Source: Dicyema japonicum (taxonomy: Eukaryota > Dicyemida > Rhombozoa > Dicyemidae). From it: 64,000 nucleotides of DNA. The first letter of the stretch is position 1, and the number at the start of each line of letters is the position of its first letter. The notes beneath the pieces are model-generated. The model was given only the letters and a program-made list of their open reading frames with translations, had not been told where the DNA came from and searched no databases. This document shows, piece by piece, positions 1 through 11,524 of the stretch. A program made the translations under genes and the position numbers. Location of the stretch: contig RDEW01000006.1 of assembly GCA_011109175.1 (NCBI GenBank), positions 905,232 to 969,231 of the forward strand, read 5' to 3'.

Positions 1-2013
1 GTGCGATCCCAATCCGAATACAGTCATCGTCCAAAAAGGTCCCCAGGGAGGAACACGGGAGTGCATCCAGCCACGCTCCGCTCTCATGGTTGGCGGCGGA
101 CACAAGGCATGCAAGACGATGCTGGTTGGTTTCAGACTTTATCACGTCGAAGATATTCTTGGAGTAGATCTCATCCCAGTCACGTTGCCTCAAAGGATCG
201 TTCGGCGTATCCAAACCAGTTTCACACCATTCGCGACGAGCTTCGTCGAACACTTTTTCCCAAGAAAGTTCGGTTGGAAGACGTAGGATATCTTGGATCA
301 AAAGGCTTCCACTAGAGAGCGATGACACATATGCTGGAAAGGCGATCTCCAGCGCCGACCTGAGATCCGTTCCTCCGAGGCGTGTAGGAAGCTTGCATTG
401 GTTCCAACTCGGCACATCAAAGTGGATGTTTAGAAACAATTCAGCTGATTTTCTCAATGTCCTATCCAGTGACAGGAGGATGTCACGATGTTTGAAGCAA
501 GGAGAACAACGGAGAGCATATAGGAGTTTGGGCAAGCCGATGTTATTCATCAAAAGGAAGAACGCTGTATGGACATCGAGTAAGGAGAGTTTCTCCGTAG
601 CTCTAGAGAGTCATTCTTTTGTTAATAGATGGCTCCGCAGTTCTTTTTCGTCAAGTGAGCACCCAAGAAAAAATATCCGCTCCTTAAGTAAGACAGTAAT
701 TCCAGGTAATACAGAGTTGAAAGACTCGACCACGTTAATAAAATCACTCTCAGAGTATGTGATGTTTATTATCTCCGATTTTTTTATATTTATCTCAAGT
801 TTGAGGTTTCGTAATGCCGACACAGCCTGTGACAGAACGTCATGAACTTTACTCCACGGCCCTTCAATCGTAGCGTCATTAAGATACCAGAGGTTTAGTT
901 CTGAGTTGATAGAGCGGACAATTTTATCGATGGCCAGAGCGAAGAAAAGTGGACCAAGTGGGTCCCCTTGTTGGACTCCAGTCTCCGAACAAATAATCTT
1001 GTCCCCGAAAACCAGTGAAGAGTTGGTTCCGTATGCGAGGTAGATGAGTGGAATAAGTTCCGGGGCTCGTTTGCTTGTAGTTTCGAAAATTTGATCCCTC
1101 CTAGGTGAATTGAAGGCATTGCAGATGTCCAACTTGACCCCAATGTGTGGGTTTTGTTCGTCTTTCTGTCCAAAAAACACCTCGCATCCGTTCCTTACAC
1201 CAACCCCCAGTTGGAAAGGGGATAATTCTTCAGATATTCTCGGACAGACAATACTGCATGCGATTTTCGCTGTCAGTCCTCTGAAATAGTTGCCGACTGC
1301 AATGGGGCGACCCCACCTTCGGGTTTTTTGAAGGCCAGTAGATGATGTGCACTGAAAAGAAGCTCCCTTGCGTGAGGAGGAATATCTCCGTTCAAAATAC
1401 GCATAACCAGTTTTGTAATTGATTTGACATGGTTGCAGCTAGCTTCTTCGGTAGCCCCGCCGTAAGATCCTTGATGTGACCTGGCGCAAGCTATCGATTC
1501 TCCACTGCTACTCGCCGCAAACGACGAAATGCCGCACTTCGCCTTCGGTGACGGTCGTCCTTGACAAATTTCCCGGAAGCACGAATGGACGGTAATTTCC
1601 AGAGGGACATGGATGTTTTCATCTGAGTAGTTCAAGCACCTCAGGCGTCGCATCCATGACAGAATCGTCGTTGGCAACGACGCTCAACGCCGCTCGGACG
1701 TCGCCTTCAAATAGTTTACGATTTACTCTCTCCAAGTTTGTCCGGAGGATTGAAATCAGGATGTTTTGGTTTCATGACTTGACTTGTAGCTGCGGGGATC
1801 CGGACGGGTCTTGGGATCGGGATCTTCCTGGCTTTCCTTAGATCCGACAAGAAGAGCAAGAGGTTGTCCATATCGTTGAGGTCTAGAAGTTCATTCGGTT
1901 AGACGTGCTCGTTTGGAATGATCCTCTGGGTTTTTCGATCTGCAGTTCCACAGGCAGAGCGAGCATGCAGCCCCCTGAGACATCTTTATGCATCCTTGGT
2001 GGAAAAAGTCACC
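1..2013 (-). mobile_element. Family A non-LTR retrotransposon, reverse transcriptase, decayed
   Basis: A LINE copy running leftward and cut by the window edge. Reading the minus strand from about 2000 there is a Cys-rich N-terminal part, then a conserved block (ILNGDIPPHARELLFSAH, FKKPEGGV) at 1273-1500, then the RT core at 611-1180 with motif A (VKLDICNAFN), motif B (QQGDPLGPLFFALAID) and a YLND box where an active enzyme has YxDD. Downstream (600-1) is the conserved tail containing RLACLVSAANHESGAWLDA. The frame changes several times, and the Asp-to-Asn change in the catalytic box alone would inactivate it. Related copies at 14.7-15.2 kb show that the family ends in a Cys/His knuckle and an RPDG motif like restriction-like endonucleases. 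I infer an RLE-type LINE and did not assign a named clade. Confidence 0.85.
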
Positions 2014-2027
2014 AGAAAAGTCCATAT

Positions 2028-2354
2028 AATAATAATAACAGCCTTTTCACGGAGCTGTAGTATTAGCTCCGCATAGGCAGGACACACACTTTATTTAAGT
2101 AAAGAACAGTTAATTTTAACTAATCGTAGAACCAAGGAATGATCTTCACTTCTATTTTCTTTTCTTGTGTGTAGGTCCTTTCTAGACAATCCAGTTCCGC
2201 AGTGAGAGTTCACTGATGACGACTCACGGAGTCACTCGTCAAACTTTTTTAGCATCGTAGATGCGTGGAACCTTCCATCAGGTAAACAGCAGCGAGATTC
2301 GAACCCGTAACCTAAGTCACTTTAGCCCGACACCTAACCACTATGCCACCCGGC
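2028..2354 (-). repeat. tRNA-derived SINE, 327 bp, with target site duplication
   Basis: On the minus strand the element opens with a tRNA-like head. A box (TGGCATAGTGGTTAGG) lies near 2333-2348 and B box (GGTTCGAATC) near 2296-2305. It ends in an ATTATT-type tail. It is bracketed by a perfect 14-bp target duplication AGAAAAGTCCATAT at 2014-2027 and 2355-2368. It sits in the 5' part of the family A LINE. The same insertion with the same flanks recurs at 10122-10440, so it predates the tandem duplication. Confidence 0.9.
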
Positions 2355-2368
2355 AGAAAAGTCCATAT

Positions 2369-3360
2369 TTGCGTGAATTAGCATATTTGGGAATTTAAAA
2401 AAAATTTATTTAAAAAACCATTAAAGTAAAATATTATTTTTATCAAAATAATCAGTTTATAAGCCCTGGACGGAATCAGTTTATAATAAAGCACGCCTTC
2501 TTTATAATGTTTGGAAATTTCTTTAAGTGATCTCAAATCCTTCTAGGTCAGGTTGTTTGTCAGTTATCATTTCCCCATGTAATTTATGCATTCGAAAACC
2601 ATATCTTTTTTGAATCTTGTAAGAAATCCTTTAGAATTTTTGAAATCACTAATTGATAACTTTTTAGCAATATTTTGTGGTTTTTTGATATTAGTGAATC
2701 ATTTAAAAAGCACATAACATAAACAAATTAAAAATACCCTTAGAATTCATCAAATCCATCCATTCAAATATCATGGTATCAAGTTCAGAAAATTTTAACG
2801 ATTTTCATGTCTTTGTTGAAGGAATATAATTTTTACATGTTTTTAATATGGACTCTAGGAGTGAAGAATATTATTCACGGTTTTTCGTGAAATTCGAATA
2901 TTAAATAAATCAGAAAATCTATGAGCGATTTTTTGGCACGATGTAGTATTATGTCACATGGGCCAAGCGTTACCTATGGGCAGCCTGTTACATTAACCTT
3001 GAACTAAGATTAACTTCAATTAATTTTATGAATGATTTATTAACCACAAAAAATTAAATTTAAGTAACTTTTTTTGTCTACTCATTAATACAGTCAATAT
3101 TTCTCCTTTCGAATTTTTTATCTATCAAATTAAACTATTTAAAACTACCTCCACGCGATTATTCGATAAAATATTAATTATTTCTGCAACTGGATAATGT
3201 TGAGACTCAAACTTAGGCTGCCCATGCGTTACGCGCCGCCCATGTGACATATTATTCTCGTCTTTATATCTCAAAATTTCGAGTTTTTGGGAACAATTAA
3301 GCCTTGTATAATTCGAACACATGGTAAAAATTTAGTTTGAAATTTTTATTTTTTAATTTA
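2369..3360. other. AT-rich noncoding stretch with an inserted MITE
   Basis: No coding potential is seen. This stretch is matched in the second duplication copy (10455-11150) except for the 298-bp inverted-repeat element at 2952-3249, annotated separately. Confidence 0.7.
2952..3249. mobile_element. MITE with 35-bp imperfect terminal inverted repeats, TSD TATTA
   Basis: The element begins TGTCACATGGGC and ends with its complement GCCCATGTGACA. The inverted similarity continues for about 35 bp with roughly 6 mismatches and contains ATGGGCAGCCT on both sides. TATTA occurs at 2947-2951 and 3250-3254. The duplicate locus near 11030 has a single TATTA and no element, which fixes both ends precisely. 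No transposase is encoded, so it is non-autonomous. A 5-bp duplication does not point to Tc1 (TA), hAT (8 bp) or Harbinger (3 bp). Transib uses 5 bp, but the superfamily is left open. Confidence 0.88.
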
Positions 3361-3672
3361 TTTATTAACCCCGGATACACCGAGAAAGAAGTTAAAGTAA
3401 ACAACTAATTAAGTGTATCCAGTTTCCACTTCTACAGAAACAGAGTCCATCCGGAATCAACATAAAGGGTAAGACGTCCATTACATGCAGTTGTGGAAAC
3501 CCCTCCAGTGGATTGGGGAAGAGCAAATGATCCTTTTTATGCCGGCCTGGCACTGGGCGTCACCTAGACAAGTGGATCACATGACGCCACTCTATTAGGA
3601 AGAGAGGAGAAACAGACAAGCAAGCAGAAAAATTAAACCAATTAACCACGCAGCACCACATGGAGCCACGCC
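3361..3672 (-). repeat. Repeat B, dispersed ~310-bp SINE-like element
   Basis: Copy of a family seen about ten times in the window. On the minus strand it starts near GTGGCTCCATGTGG, includes GTGGCGTCATGTGATCCAC and GGATCATTTGCTC, and ends GTATCCGGGGTTAATAAATAAA. It is non-coding. The A/T-rich repeated 3' tail suggests a retroposed SINE mobilised by a LINE. No clear tRNA B box was found, so the class is unproven. Copy matched at 11155-11464. Confidence 0.75.
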
Positions 3673-3737
3673 AATTTTTTAATAAAATAATTAAAATAAT
3701 TGAAAAAGATTAGTAAAAATAAATTTTATTTTTTTAA

Positions 3738-4855
3738 ATAATGTGTGCCCAATTTTTAAGAATTGGCCAATTTCTTAGGAAAATTGGCTTTTTTGAAACC
3801 CTGAGGTGAACTTTTAGCCATAAATTGGCCAATTTAAGGGTTGACCAATTAGAGGGATTTCACTGTATATCCTTTCATCCTTCTGAAGTATCCTCCACAG
3901 TCTTCAGGAGTAATCAAAAATATGAGATAAGATGTTTTAGCTGTAAATCATCAATAGCAGCCCCTCTTATCACAGAATTCTTCCATTTTGAGAAACATTC
4001 TCAATTGAATTAAGGAATTGTGAGGAAGATATAGTATTTTGAGGTTGTCGGATTGGATTACTTCGTTGAGTCCATTTTAATAATGAATCCTAGCATTGTC
4101 CACGACGAAGTAGGGATCCACAATTTTTTTTAGTTTCACAGACACCCTTATGTTGAATAAGAAATTTTTAAAGATTTCCCCATTAACAACACCACCAACA
4201 GAATACTACGTCATTGCGGCCATTACTGAAATATTACTACGTACTATTGGCACAATAATACGCGCAGGAATACCTCTTTCAGATCTCCCAAAGCGGACAC
4301 GGTGGGAGACATTGCAACCTACTTTGTCTATAAAGACTATTTGGCTATCCCCAACTTCAAATAAAATGTCTTGGAAATTTTCCCATATTCCAATCATGTC
4401 TCAATGGTGCTTTCACGGTTTCTTCTATAAGGAACAGTGTTGAGAGTTTTCATTGTGTATTGAAATTCCTTTAAACAGCTGTTGATGGTGCTTGTACTAA
4501 CAGATATCTCCTCGCACAGTTTTATTTTCAACGCCCCCAAGGTCGTTGTTGCATCTTCATCAACCCACTGCGGTATTAAATTTTTTTGATCAGCAGTCAA
4601 GATTGTTCTATGATTTCCGCTACGCGTGCAACATTTAATCTTTCCATCTTCAGATATGAAGAAACAATTGTACATACAGTTTTACGAGGAAGACCCATAA
4701 CTCGGGAGATCTCATTATTGCCAAGATTATTCTTAAAGTGGTTAATAACGAGCTCTCTGACTTCATTTGAGATTTACGCCTTTCCTGACAATTGTTTCTT
4801 TCATTTTCCAAGTTGTGTGGTTAGCAACGGTCATCAACCATTACTGCTCCAGTGA
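3738..4855 (-). pseudogene. Tc1/IS630-type DDE transposase, frame-broken
   Basis: A Tc1/mariner-superfamily transposase reading leftward. From the N-terminus: a helix-turn-helix segment (ISNEVRELVINHFKNNLGN, about 4790-4690), a second winged-helix-like segment (TADQKNLIPQWVDEDATTTL, about 4610-4550), the first DDE block (DSQIVFIDKVGCNVSHRVR and GRSERGIPARI, 4206-4350), the second catalytic block (VVDNARIH, about 4105) and a degraded YLPHNS...LRMF segment. Frame changes and stops separate these blocks. The C-terminal end runs into an AATTGGCCAATTT-rich stretch (3740-3870) that looks like a terminal inverted repeat. The C-terminal half is duplicated at 11525-12166, where the N-terminal half is deleted. 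Confidence 0.85.
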
Positions 4856-5990
4856 AACAAGGCGGTTAGCAACGGTCTTTGTTCAAATCGATGTCACCTT
4901 ACGGAGATTAGCGTATCCTTGGAACCACCGTCCTACTTTGGTGTGTATCTTCAATTACTTCAGTAGGAAGACCACCAGAATTTGTTTTTGTATTTGTAAA
5001 GACAGTGAATTATTACAAATATTAAACAAAAATATTAATTTTAAGCGGAAAAAAGAGTTAGATGTCGAAAAAGAAGAGTAGGGTATCATGAGTTGAAGAC
5101 TCCAAATTAATTGCTACGAGGATTTATGTTCACGACTCGTGATATTTCGGATCAATAAATTCATTTGACCCAATATTAGCAGTGGATGTCTTTGAAACTC
5201 ATTTGTGAACGGGGGAACATTATAATGGAATGTTTCTGGTCTTGTAAAATAGTGCTGAAAGGTTTCTTCACCATATATGATGGGAAGGCACAATGAGGTC
5301 GAGAAATCTCTACATTTTCATCTCTGCAGAAGGTTTTGCTTCAAGAATTCCCGAAATAAAATGACTTTCAAGCACAGTCTGTTACCAATCTTGTAAATGC
5401 TTCCAAACTTGTAGTAAAGTTTGTTGTCCATCAGAGTACTGATTGCACATTGTCATTACTTAATTGCCCATTCTCTATAAATAATCAATTCTGTGTTGTG
5501 ATAATCGGGAAATATAATTAGTCTTGCCTTTTTTGCATATTCATTTAAGTATACAAATCACTCCAACAAAAGTACTGTTAAGAACGTTTGGGGAGTCATT
5601 AGTGAGACAAGAAAGGTAGTAAAATGAATTTTTCAGGTAAAATATATTATCTTTCAATAAGTTCCTTTCGTTTTTGAATACAAATCCGCGTGCTTTGATG
5701 AATTGTTTTTCTAGAATCTTCAATTTTGGAAAACCAATTCGATTGTACTCAAACACGAAAGAAATTATTAGAAATTTATCGCTAAATCATATTTATAGTG
5801 AGAAAGTCGTAATTTATCGATATTCTTATTTCTAAAAATATATTTTTGATTATCATTAGTACCAATCTAAATATAGTAACCACCATCCTATATGTAGGGC
5901 TTTATGACTGACTTCCGTGAAGACAAAGAACGACACTTCCGACTATCTTGATTGAAGACTTATCGGTGGTTGGTATGAGATTAACTTCGG
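4856..5990. other. Noncoding stretch present only in duplication copy 1
   Basis: AT-rich with no recognisable gene. A 71-codon minus-strand frame at 5541-5756 shows no family signature. GGTTAGCAACGGTC occurs twice at 4820-4890, probably part of the transposon end. Confidence 0.5.
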
Positions 5991-6011
5991 CGGACGACCT
6001 GGACAACCTAG

Positions 6012-6464
6012 ATGAGCGCGCAAAAGAAGATCATGGTCAAGGCTGTCGGAGAAGATGATTCGGAATACACACAAGGGAGACTTATTAACTTTAAGTTTTC
6101 TCGGAACTCGGTTGGTATGGTATCATATACTGCGGCTTATAGTCCTCACAATAACTTAGCTGATGGCTCTGCCTTGGATTCCTTCCGGCGATTCTTGGCA
6201 GGAGAGGCCGTGAAGACCTGTAGCGTCGACCATCCTTCTGCGTCTACAGCGGTGAGCAGCCCAACCATCCACTTCGAGGTGGACACATACCGCTTATTCT
6301 CGCAAATTCGTCATCCAATAGCGCCCCAAGAAGTGCATGGGAGAGCTCTGAGCACTATTTTCGTTCGTCGATGCAGAAACAAAACCGGTCAAGTTTTGGT
6401 TTTCTCATCAATAGTTTTTGAACATTACAGTTTACCTCAGACTCGTTGTTTTCAGCGTTCTTAG
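6012..6464 (+). pseudogene. Fragment resembling a LINE apurinic endonuclease domain
   Basis: An open frame of 150 codons whose early part (VGMVSYTAAYSPHNN) resembles the conserved (I/V)xxYAPHN strand of LINE endonuclease domains. The rest is not recognisable. I read it as a decayed endonuclease fragment. A chance frame is possible. Confidence 0.35.
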
Positions 6465-6913
6465 GGAAAATCATACTTAGACGCGTTTAAATTTCTGAGC
6501 ACCGTATGCTAATGGTTCAGTCGTTTATGTGGGGAAAGATCTGGCGTATGAGAGCGAAAGAACCGTTGATCAAAGACAGAAAAGCCGGAGAGTGAGTTCC
6601 AATGGTGAGTGGATCCCCATCTTTCCAAAGCGAAGCGATAATTTAGATTTGATTTATCCAGTTTCATCAAATGAAATATTAAGTGTTTCGTCTATAGCAA
6701 CCCTTACCCTCACGTCGGTGGTTCTTATGGGGTCGGTGAAAAATGTCCCTTAAAATAGACAAAGAGATGGAAATCCTGAAATAGTGACAATAAGGAGTTT
6801 TTAAGTTAGATTAGAATATTTTTCGATTTCGGTGACTGAGATATTTGGGAGGTAAGTTGAAATCATAGACAGTGCTTGGCTAAGTCATCATATGTGCAAA
6901 CAACGTTAATGAC

Positions 6914-7640
6914 TTCCCATTTGGACGGATTTGGCTCCACTCCAAGTGCTGTGAGGGGAAGATGGCGGATTTGACTTCTGCCATTACAGCTTTTCAGTTT
7001 CCTTCAATCCAGATACTATAAATTTATTGGAATCTGATTGCTAAGGCAATAGAATAGATGCCCAAGGCGAAGAGTAGGGGGCCAAGAAAGAGCTGCCCTG
7101 TTGGGCTCCAGTCATGGATTTGGGAATGTATTGCCAGAACTATTTGAGAGGTTCACTATTTTTATTTTCGGGATCCTGGAGACAGTTATCTCTATGATTC
7201 AATCTCTGCAAATGCTACTGAAAGCATTGCGGATGCCCAGATCAACAGTTATAGTACTCTTAGTCTCTGGTGGAATGGGAATGAAATTTCGGATTCATTT
7301 AATTGCCCCTTCACATCCACGAGGAATCTGGACTTTATATTTTCTATGCTGCTCTAGCAGCAATCTTTGATGTCAGCCGTCTGATTACACTTTTTATATC
7401 GATTGATCTTAATCCACCACAAGACTTTCAGAAGACTGATGATGCAAACATGAGTTTGGGGAATAATCTGAAATCTCTAAAATTCGGTCAGTAAAAGCCT
7501 TCATTGAATTGATTAGGGTGTTCCCTACATCGACAGTAATAACAGAAGTAAGTTCCTTAATATCCCTGTGATGTATGCCGTCTAAACCAGAACTGATGCT
7601 TTCAGGGCAAGTTTTTGTCTCGTTTAGATATACCAAGTGT
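6914..7640 (-). pseudogene. Family A reverse transcriptase, second decayed copy
   Basis: On the minus strand one finds TVDLGIRNAFSS (motif A, near 7280) and GPLLFALGIYSIALAIR (motif B region, near 7060), which align with the RT at 611-1180 (VKLDICNAFN, GPLFFALAIDKIV). Upstream, at 7409-7636, is a frame with SSGLDGIHHRDIKEL, resembling the start of a LINE RT. Stops and frame changes throughout. It is duplicated at 12167-12890. Confidence 0.7.
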
Positions 7641-8684
7641 TTTGTACGATCTGTTCAACTATCTCTCTTTTTGTGAAAAAACTTGTCGTTCCTGGAGAGT
7701 GTCCCTTTAATGTCTCCGACCATGATCTTATTGTTCACTTCTGCACGTATATCTAGCTCGTTTTTCTTGTCCCTAGATAATGAGAGTGAATAATCGGTGA
7801 TCGAAAAACTTTAAAATGTAGTCTCCAGGTTGACAATTTCGTATTTAAATGCAATTCCCTTGATTTGAGGTTCTCTTGATTCAATTAGGTTGGATGTGAA
7901 CAGAGGACATGAGATGCAAAACAGAGAAGGTGGATCTAGGTATCTTGAGTATCGTTTTCGATTCCATGGTGATTACTTTGAAAACAAGAAGGATCCTAAG
8001 CGGATTATTCTCACGGACACAAGTTGATTCAAGTGTCGTAGACATTCATCACTGTCAGATAGGTCCATGACAGATCCGGAAGATGACTCCTCCCCATGGT
8101 TGTAATTCCCAAGGCATAAAGGTCACGACCAATTTGGTAGAGATTGTGCAGTCTTACGCGTTAGCTTGCAGCAGTCAAGGTATCCGAAATTTAAACAACA
8201 GAAGCATTAATACAGACTTTCTTGTTGCTCTCCACCATTTAATATATCTGTAAAGACTACTCAATAAGCCAACATTAAGAAAATAGCTCCAGGTAGGAGC
8301 TGGTCGCGATCACTTACTACAAAATTAAGCGTTTATTCGATTTTAAATTCGATTTACTATTTTTGATATATTTCATCTTACACGTGCAGCTTTAGACAGA
8401 TGATTCTCCCCTATTCTTTCAATTTTCCCACGACGGAATTTGAAACTTTGATCATCCGAAACTTTCTTCGTTTGTTCAGCGGTTTTCTGATGTTTTTGAG
8501 TCTACCGTCCATGTACCGCCAGAACTCAATGTGAAGGAAAACTGGTATATCACATGTAGCGGCAATAAAAATATAATTTATTCTCTGATAACTAATCAAG
8601 ATGTATTATGAAAATACAAAAAATATCTTCCGTTGATAGAGAGATCGGGTATACGGCTTTACAAGACTACATGAATAGAATTTA
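7641..8684. other. Noncoding repeat-derived stretch
   Basis: No gene recognised. A 62-codon minus-strand frame at 8411-8599 is conserved in the duplicate copy (13665-13853), but so is the surrounding noncoding DNA, so conservation does not indicate coding. Confidence 0.5.
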
Positions 8685-9210
8685 TTTAACCCAAGACACC
8701 AGGAAAGATAGGTCAAAACTAACTATTGGGTGATCCCAGCTTCCAGCAACATCCGGACTTTCTTCAATTGGTCTTCTGATGATCCAACCGCACTAACGAA
8801 AGCGTCTTCTCTTGCTTCTACAAAGCAATTCGATAGGCGTGCACTTTTTTATTACCGACCGAAATTCCTCTGCATGGGCCACCTTTTCCCTTGAATGGGT
8901 TTCCTAGTTCCTTGCAGAAACGTATGAAACCCTGGCCATTTTTCAACGTTGCCTCATCAGAAACGAGGTCACCAATGGGGATGTCCGTGCGGTGCATAAC
9001 TCTCCGCCTGAGGGAGTTCAAACGGTCCACTCTCGAAAGGGGAATTGTAAACCTCCAGGCGGAGCAGGCATATTCAATGGTCGGTATGATTACTTGTTGA
9101 TGGACCTTGCTGATGCAGTCGGCCGGGGGAAAGGGCTCTTCTTTATTATCGCATTCAGAATGTTTCATTTCCGAGACATGAACAGAATGGACAATCGGTT
9201 TCGTCACTGT
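8685..9210 (-). mobile_element. 3' end of a jockey-like LINE (RT thumb and tail)
   Basis: The minus-strand frame at 8818-9207 contains VIIPTIEYACSAWRF followed by VDRLNSLRRRVMHR, the typical post-RT region of jockey/CR1-like LINEs. Beyond it the sequence ends in a GTGATCCCAGC-type tail shared with the LINE 3' ends at 43.4, 50 and 57.2 kb. It is 5' truncated and duplicated at 13945-14480. Confidence 0.75.
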
Positions 9211-9269
9211 ACCCTACTGTCTTGCTGACGTTCACAAAATGATCGTATTTCGTCTCGACCGCCTTCGAT

Positions 9270-9400
9270 TTCCCTGCCATACAAAAATTGGACCCTCGTG
9301 AACACTGCTAGTTATTGAGCGAATCTCGCTCGAAAATAGCCACGCAGTCGAGGCAGCCGCTATATAACCGTTATTTATTTATTTTTTAAATCACAAGAGA
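9270..9400 (+). mobile_element. 3' end of a plus-strand family A LINE
   Basis: GAGCGAATCTCGCTCG (9318-9333) followed by AATAGCCACGCAGTCGAGGC matches the C-terminal codons and 3' end of family A seen at 22.6, 34.5, 37.8 and 50.5 kb. The codons correspond to DPREH and the final IA-rich helix. Only about 130 bp remain. Confidence 0.6.
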
Positions 9401-9482
9401 ATTTATTTTTAAAATTATAAATAACTAGGACGATAGAATGGCGAAGGCGTTAACTCTGATAATCGCTATTTCGAGCCTCTGC

Positions 9483-10107
9483 CAATGTGTGGGTTTTTGT
9501 TCGTATTTTTTTGTCCAAAAAACACCTCGCATCCGTTCCTTACCCCAACCCCCAGTTGGAAAGGGGATAATTCTTCAGAAATTCTCGGACAGACAATACT
9601 GCATGCGATTTTAGCTGTTAGTCTTCTGAAGTAATTCCCGGCTGCGATAGGGCAGACACCACCTTCGGGTTTTTTGAAGGCCAGTAGATGTGCGCTGAAA
9701 AGAAGCTCCCTTGCCTGAGGAGGAATGTCTCCGTTCAGAATACAGATGACGAGTCTTGTGATTGACTTGACATGGTTGCGGCTAGCCTCTGCAGTGCCCC
9801 CAGCCGTGAGATCTTTGATGTGACGTGAGAGCATCGTCAATTGCAGAGGCCAGGCATGTAGCTGCGGAGATCCGGACGGGTCTTGGGATCTTCCTGGCTT
9901 TCCTAAGATCCGACAAGAAGAGCAAGAGGTTGTCCATATCATTGAGGTCTAGAAGCTCATTCGGTTCTACGTGCTCGTTTGGAATGATCCTCTGGGTTTT
10001 CCGACCAGTGCCCATGCAGACACTGCAGTTCCACAGGCAGAGCGAGCATGCAGCCCGCTGAGACATCTTTATGCATCCTTGGTGGAAAAAGTCACCGCCA
10101 GACGAGC
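9483..10107 (-). pseudogene. Family A LINE N-terminal part in duplication copy 2
   Basis: On the minus strand the Cys-rich N-terminus (FFHQGCIKMSQRAACSLC, CLWNCSVC, near 10030-10080) is followed by ARKIPRPVRISAATCLASAI and then the RT entry block (ILNGDIPPQARELLFSAH, ISEELSPFQLGVG) at 9540-9760. It stops at NPHIG, exactly where the tandem duplication junction lies. Compared with the copy at 1142-2013 it lacks about 250 bp between the N-terminal and RT blocks. Confidence 0.8.
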
Positions 10108-10121
10108 AGAGAAGTCCATAT

Positions 10122-10440
10122 AATAATAACAGTTTTTTTTCACGGAGCTGTGGTATTAGCTCCGCATAGGCAGGACACACACTTTATTTAAGTAAAGAAC
10201 AGTTAATTTTAACTAATCGTAGAACCAAGGAATGATCTTCACTTCTATTTTCTTTTCTTGTGTGTAGGTCCTTTCTAGACAATCCAGTTCCGCAGTGAGA
10301 GTTCACTGATGACGACGTCACTCGTCAAGCCTCTTTAGCATCGTAGATGCGTGGAACCTTCCATCAGGTAAACAGCAGCGAGATTCGAACCCGTAACCTA
10401 AGTCACTTTAGCCCGACACCTAACCACTATGCCACCCGGC
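10122..10440 (-). repeat. tRNA-derived SINE, duplicated copy
   Basis: Same insertion as 2028-2354, with the same flanking duplication (AGAGAAGTCCATAT at 10108-10121 and AGAAAAGTCCATAT at 10441-10454). A and B boxes are retained on the minus strand. A few small indels distinguish it from the first copy. Confidence 0.9.
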
Positions 10441-11154
10441 AGAAAAGTCCATATTTGCGTGCATTAGCATATTTGGGAATTTAAAAAAAATTTATTTAAA
10501 AAACCATTAAAGTAAAATATTATTTTATCAAAATAATCAGTTTATAAGCCCTGGACGGAATCAGTTTATAATAAAGCACGCCTTCTTTATAATGTTTGGA
10601 AATTTCTTTAAGTGATCTCAAATCCTTCTAGGTCAGGTTGTTTGTCAGTTATCATTTCCCCATGTAATTTATGCATTCGAAAACCATATCTTTTTTGAAT
10701 CTTGTAAGAAATCCTTTAGAATTTTTGAAATCACTAATTGATAACTTTTTAGCAATATTTTGTGGTTTTTTGATATTAGTGAATCATTTAAAAAGCACCT
10801 AACATAAACAAATTAAAAATACCCTTAGAATTCATCAAATCCATCCATTCTAATATCATGGTATCAAGTTCAGAAATTTTAACGTTTTCATGTCTTTGTT
10901 GAAGGAATATAATTTTTACATGTTTTTAATATGGACTCTAGGAGTGAAGAATATTATTCACGGTTTTTCGTGAAATTCGAATGTTAAATAAATCAGAAAA
11001 TCTATGAGCGATTTTTTGGCACGATGTAGTATTATTCTCGTCTTTATATTTCAAAATTTCGAGTTTTTGGGAACAATTAAGCCTTGTATAATTGCAACGA
11101 GAAGCATTCGAACACATGGTAAAAATTTAGTTTGAAATTTTTATTTTTTAATTT

Positions 11155-11464
11155 ATTAACCCCGGATACACCGAGAAAGAAGTTAAAGTAAACAACTAAT
11201 TAAGTGTATCCAGTTTCCACTTCTACAGAAACAGAGTCCATCCGGAATCAGCATAAAGGGTAAGACGTCCATTACATGCAGTTGTGGAAACCCCTCCAGT
11301 GGAGTGGGGAAAATCAAATGATCCTTTTTCGTACCGGCCTGGGACTGGGCGTTACCTATGCAAATGGATCACATGACGCCACTCTATTAGTTAGAGAGAG
11401 GAGAACAGACAAGCAAGCAGAAAAATTAAACCAATTAACCACGCAGCACCACATGGAGCCACGC
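11155..11464 (-). repeat. Repeat B, duplicated copy
   Basis: Counterpart of 3361-3672 in the second duplication copy, with scattered substitutions. It does not represent an independent insertion. Confidence 0.75.
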
Positions 11465-11524
11465 CAATTTTTTTTAATTAAAATAATTGAAAAAGATTAG
11501 TAAAAATAAATTTTATTTTTTTAA

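Noticed and set aside
2280-2354. A tRNA gene on the minus strand (A and B boxes present)
   Set aside because: The sequence after the B box does not close an acceptor stem, and the element continues into a SINE body with target duplications, so it is a SINE head, not a tRNA gene.
3825-4013. A 62-codon plus-strand frame perfectly repeated at 11612-11800
   Set aside because: It is antisense to the C-terminal end of the Tc1/IS630 transposase, and its repetition comes from the tandem duplication, not from selection on a protein.
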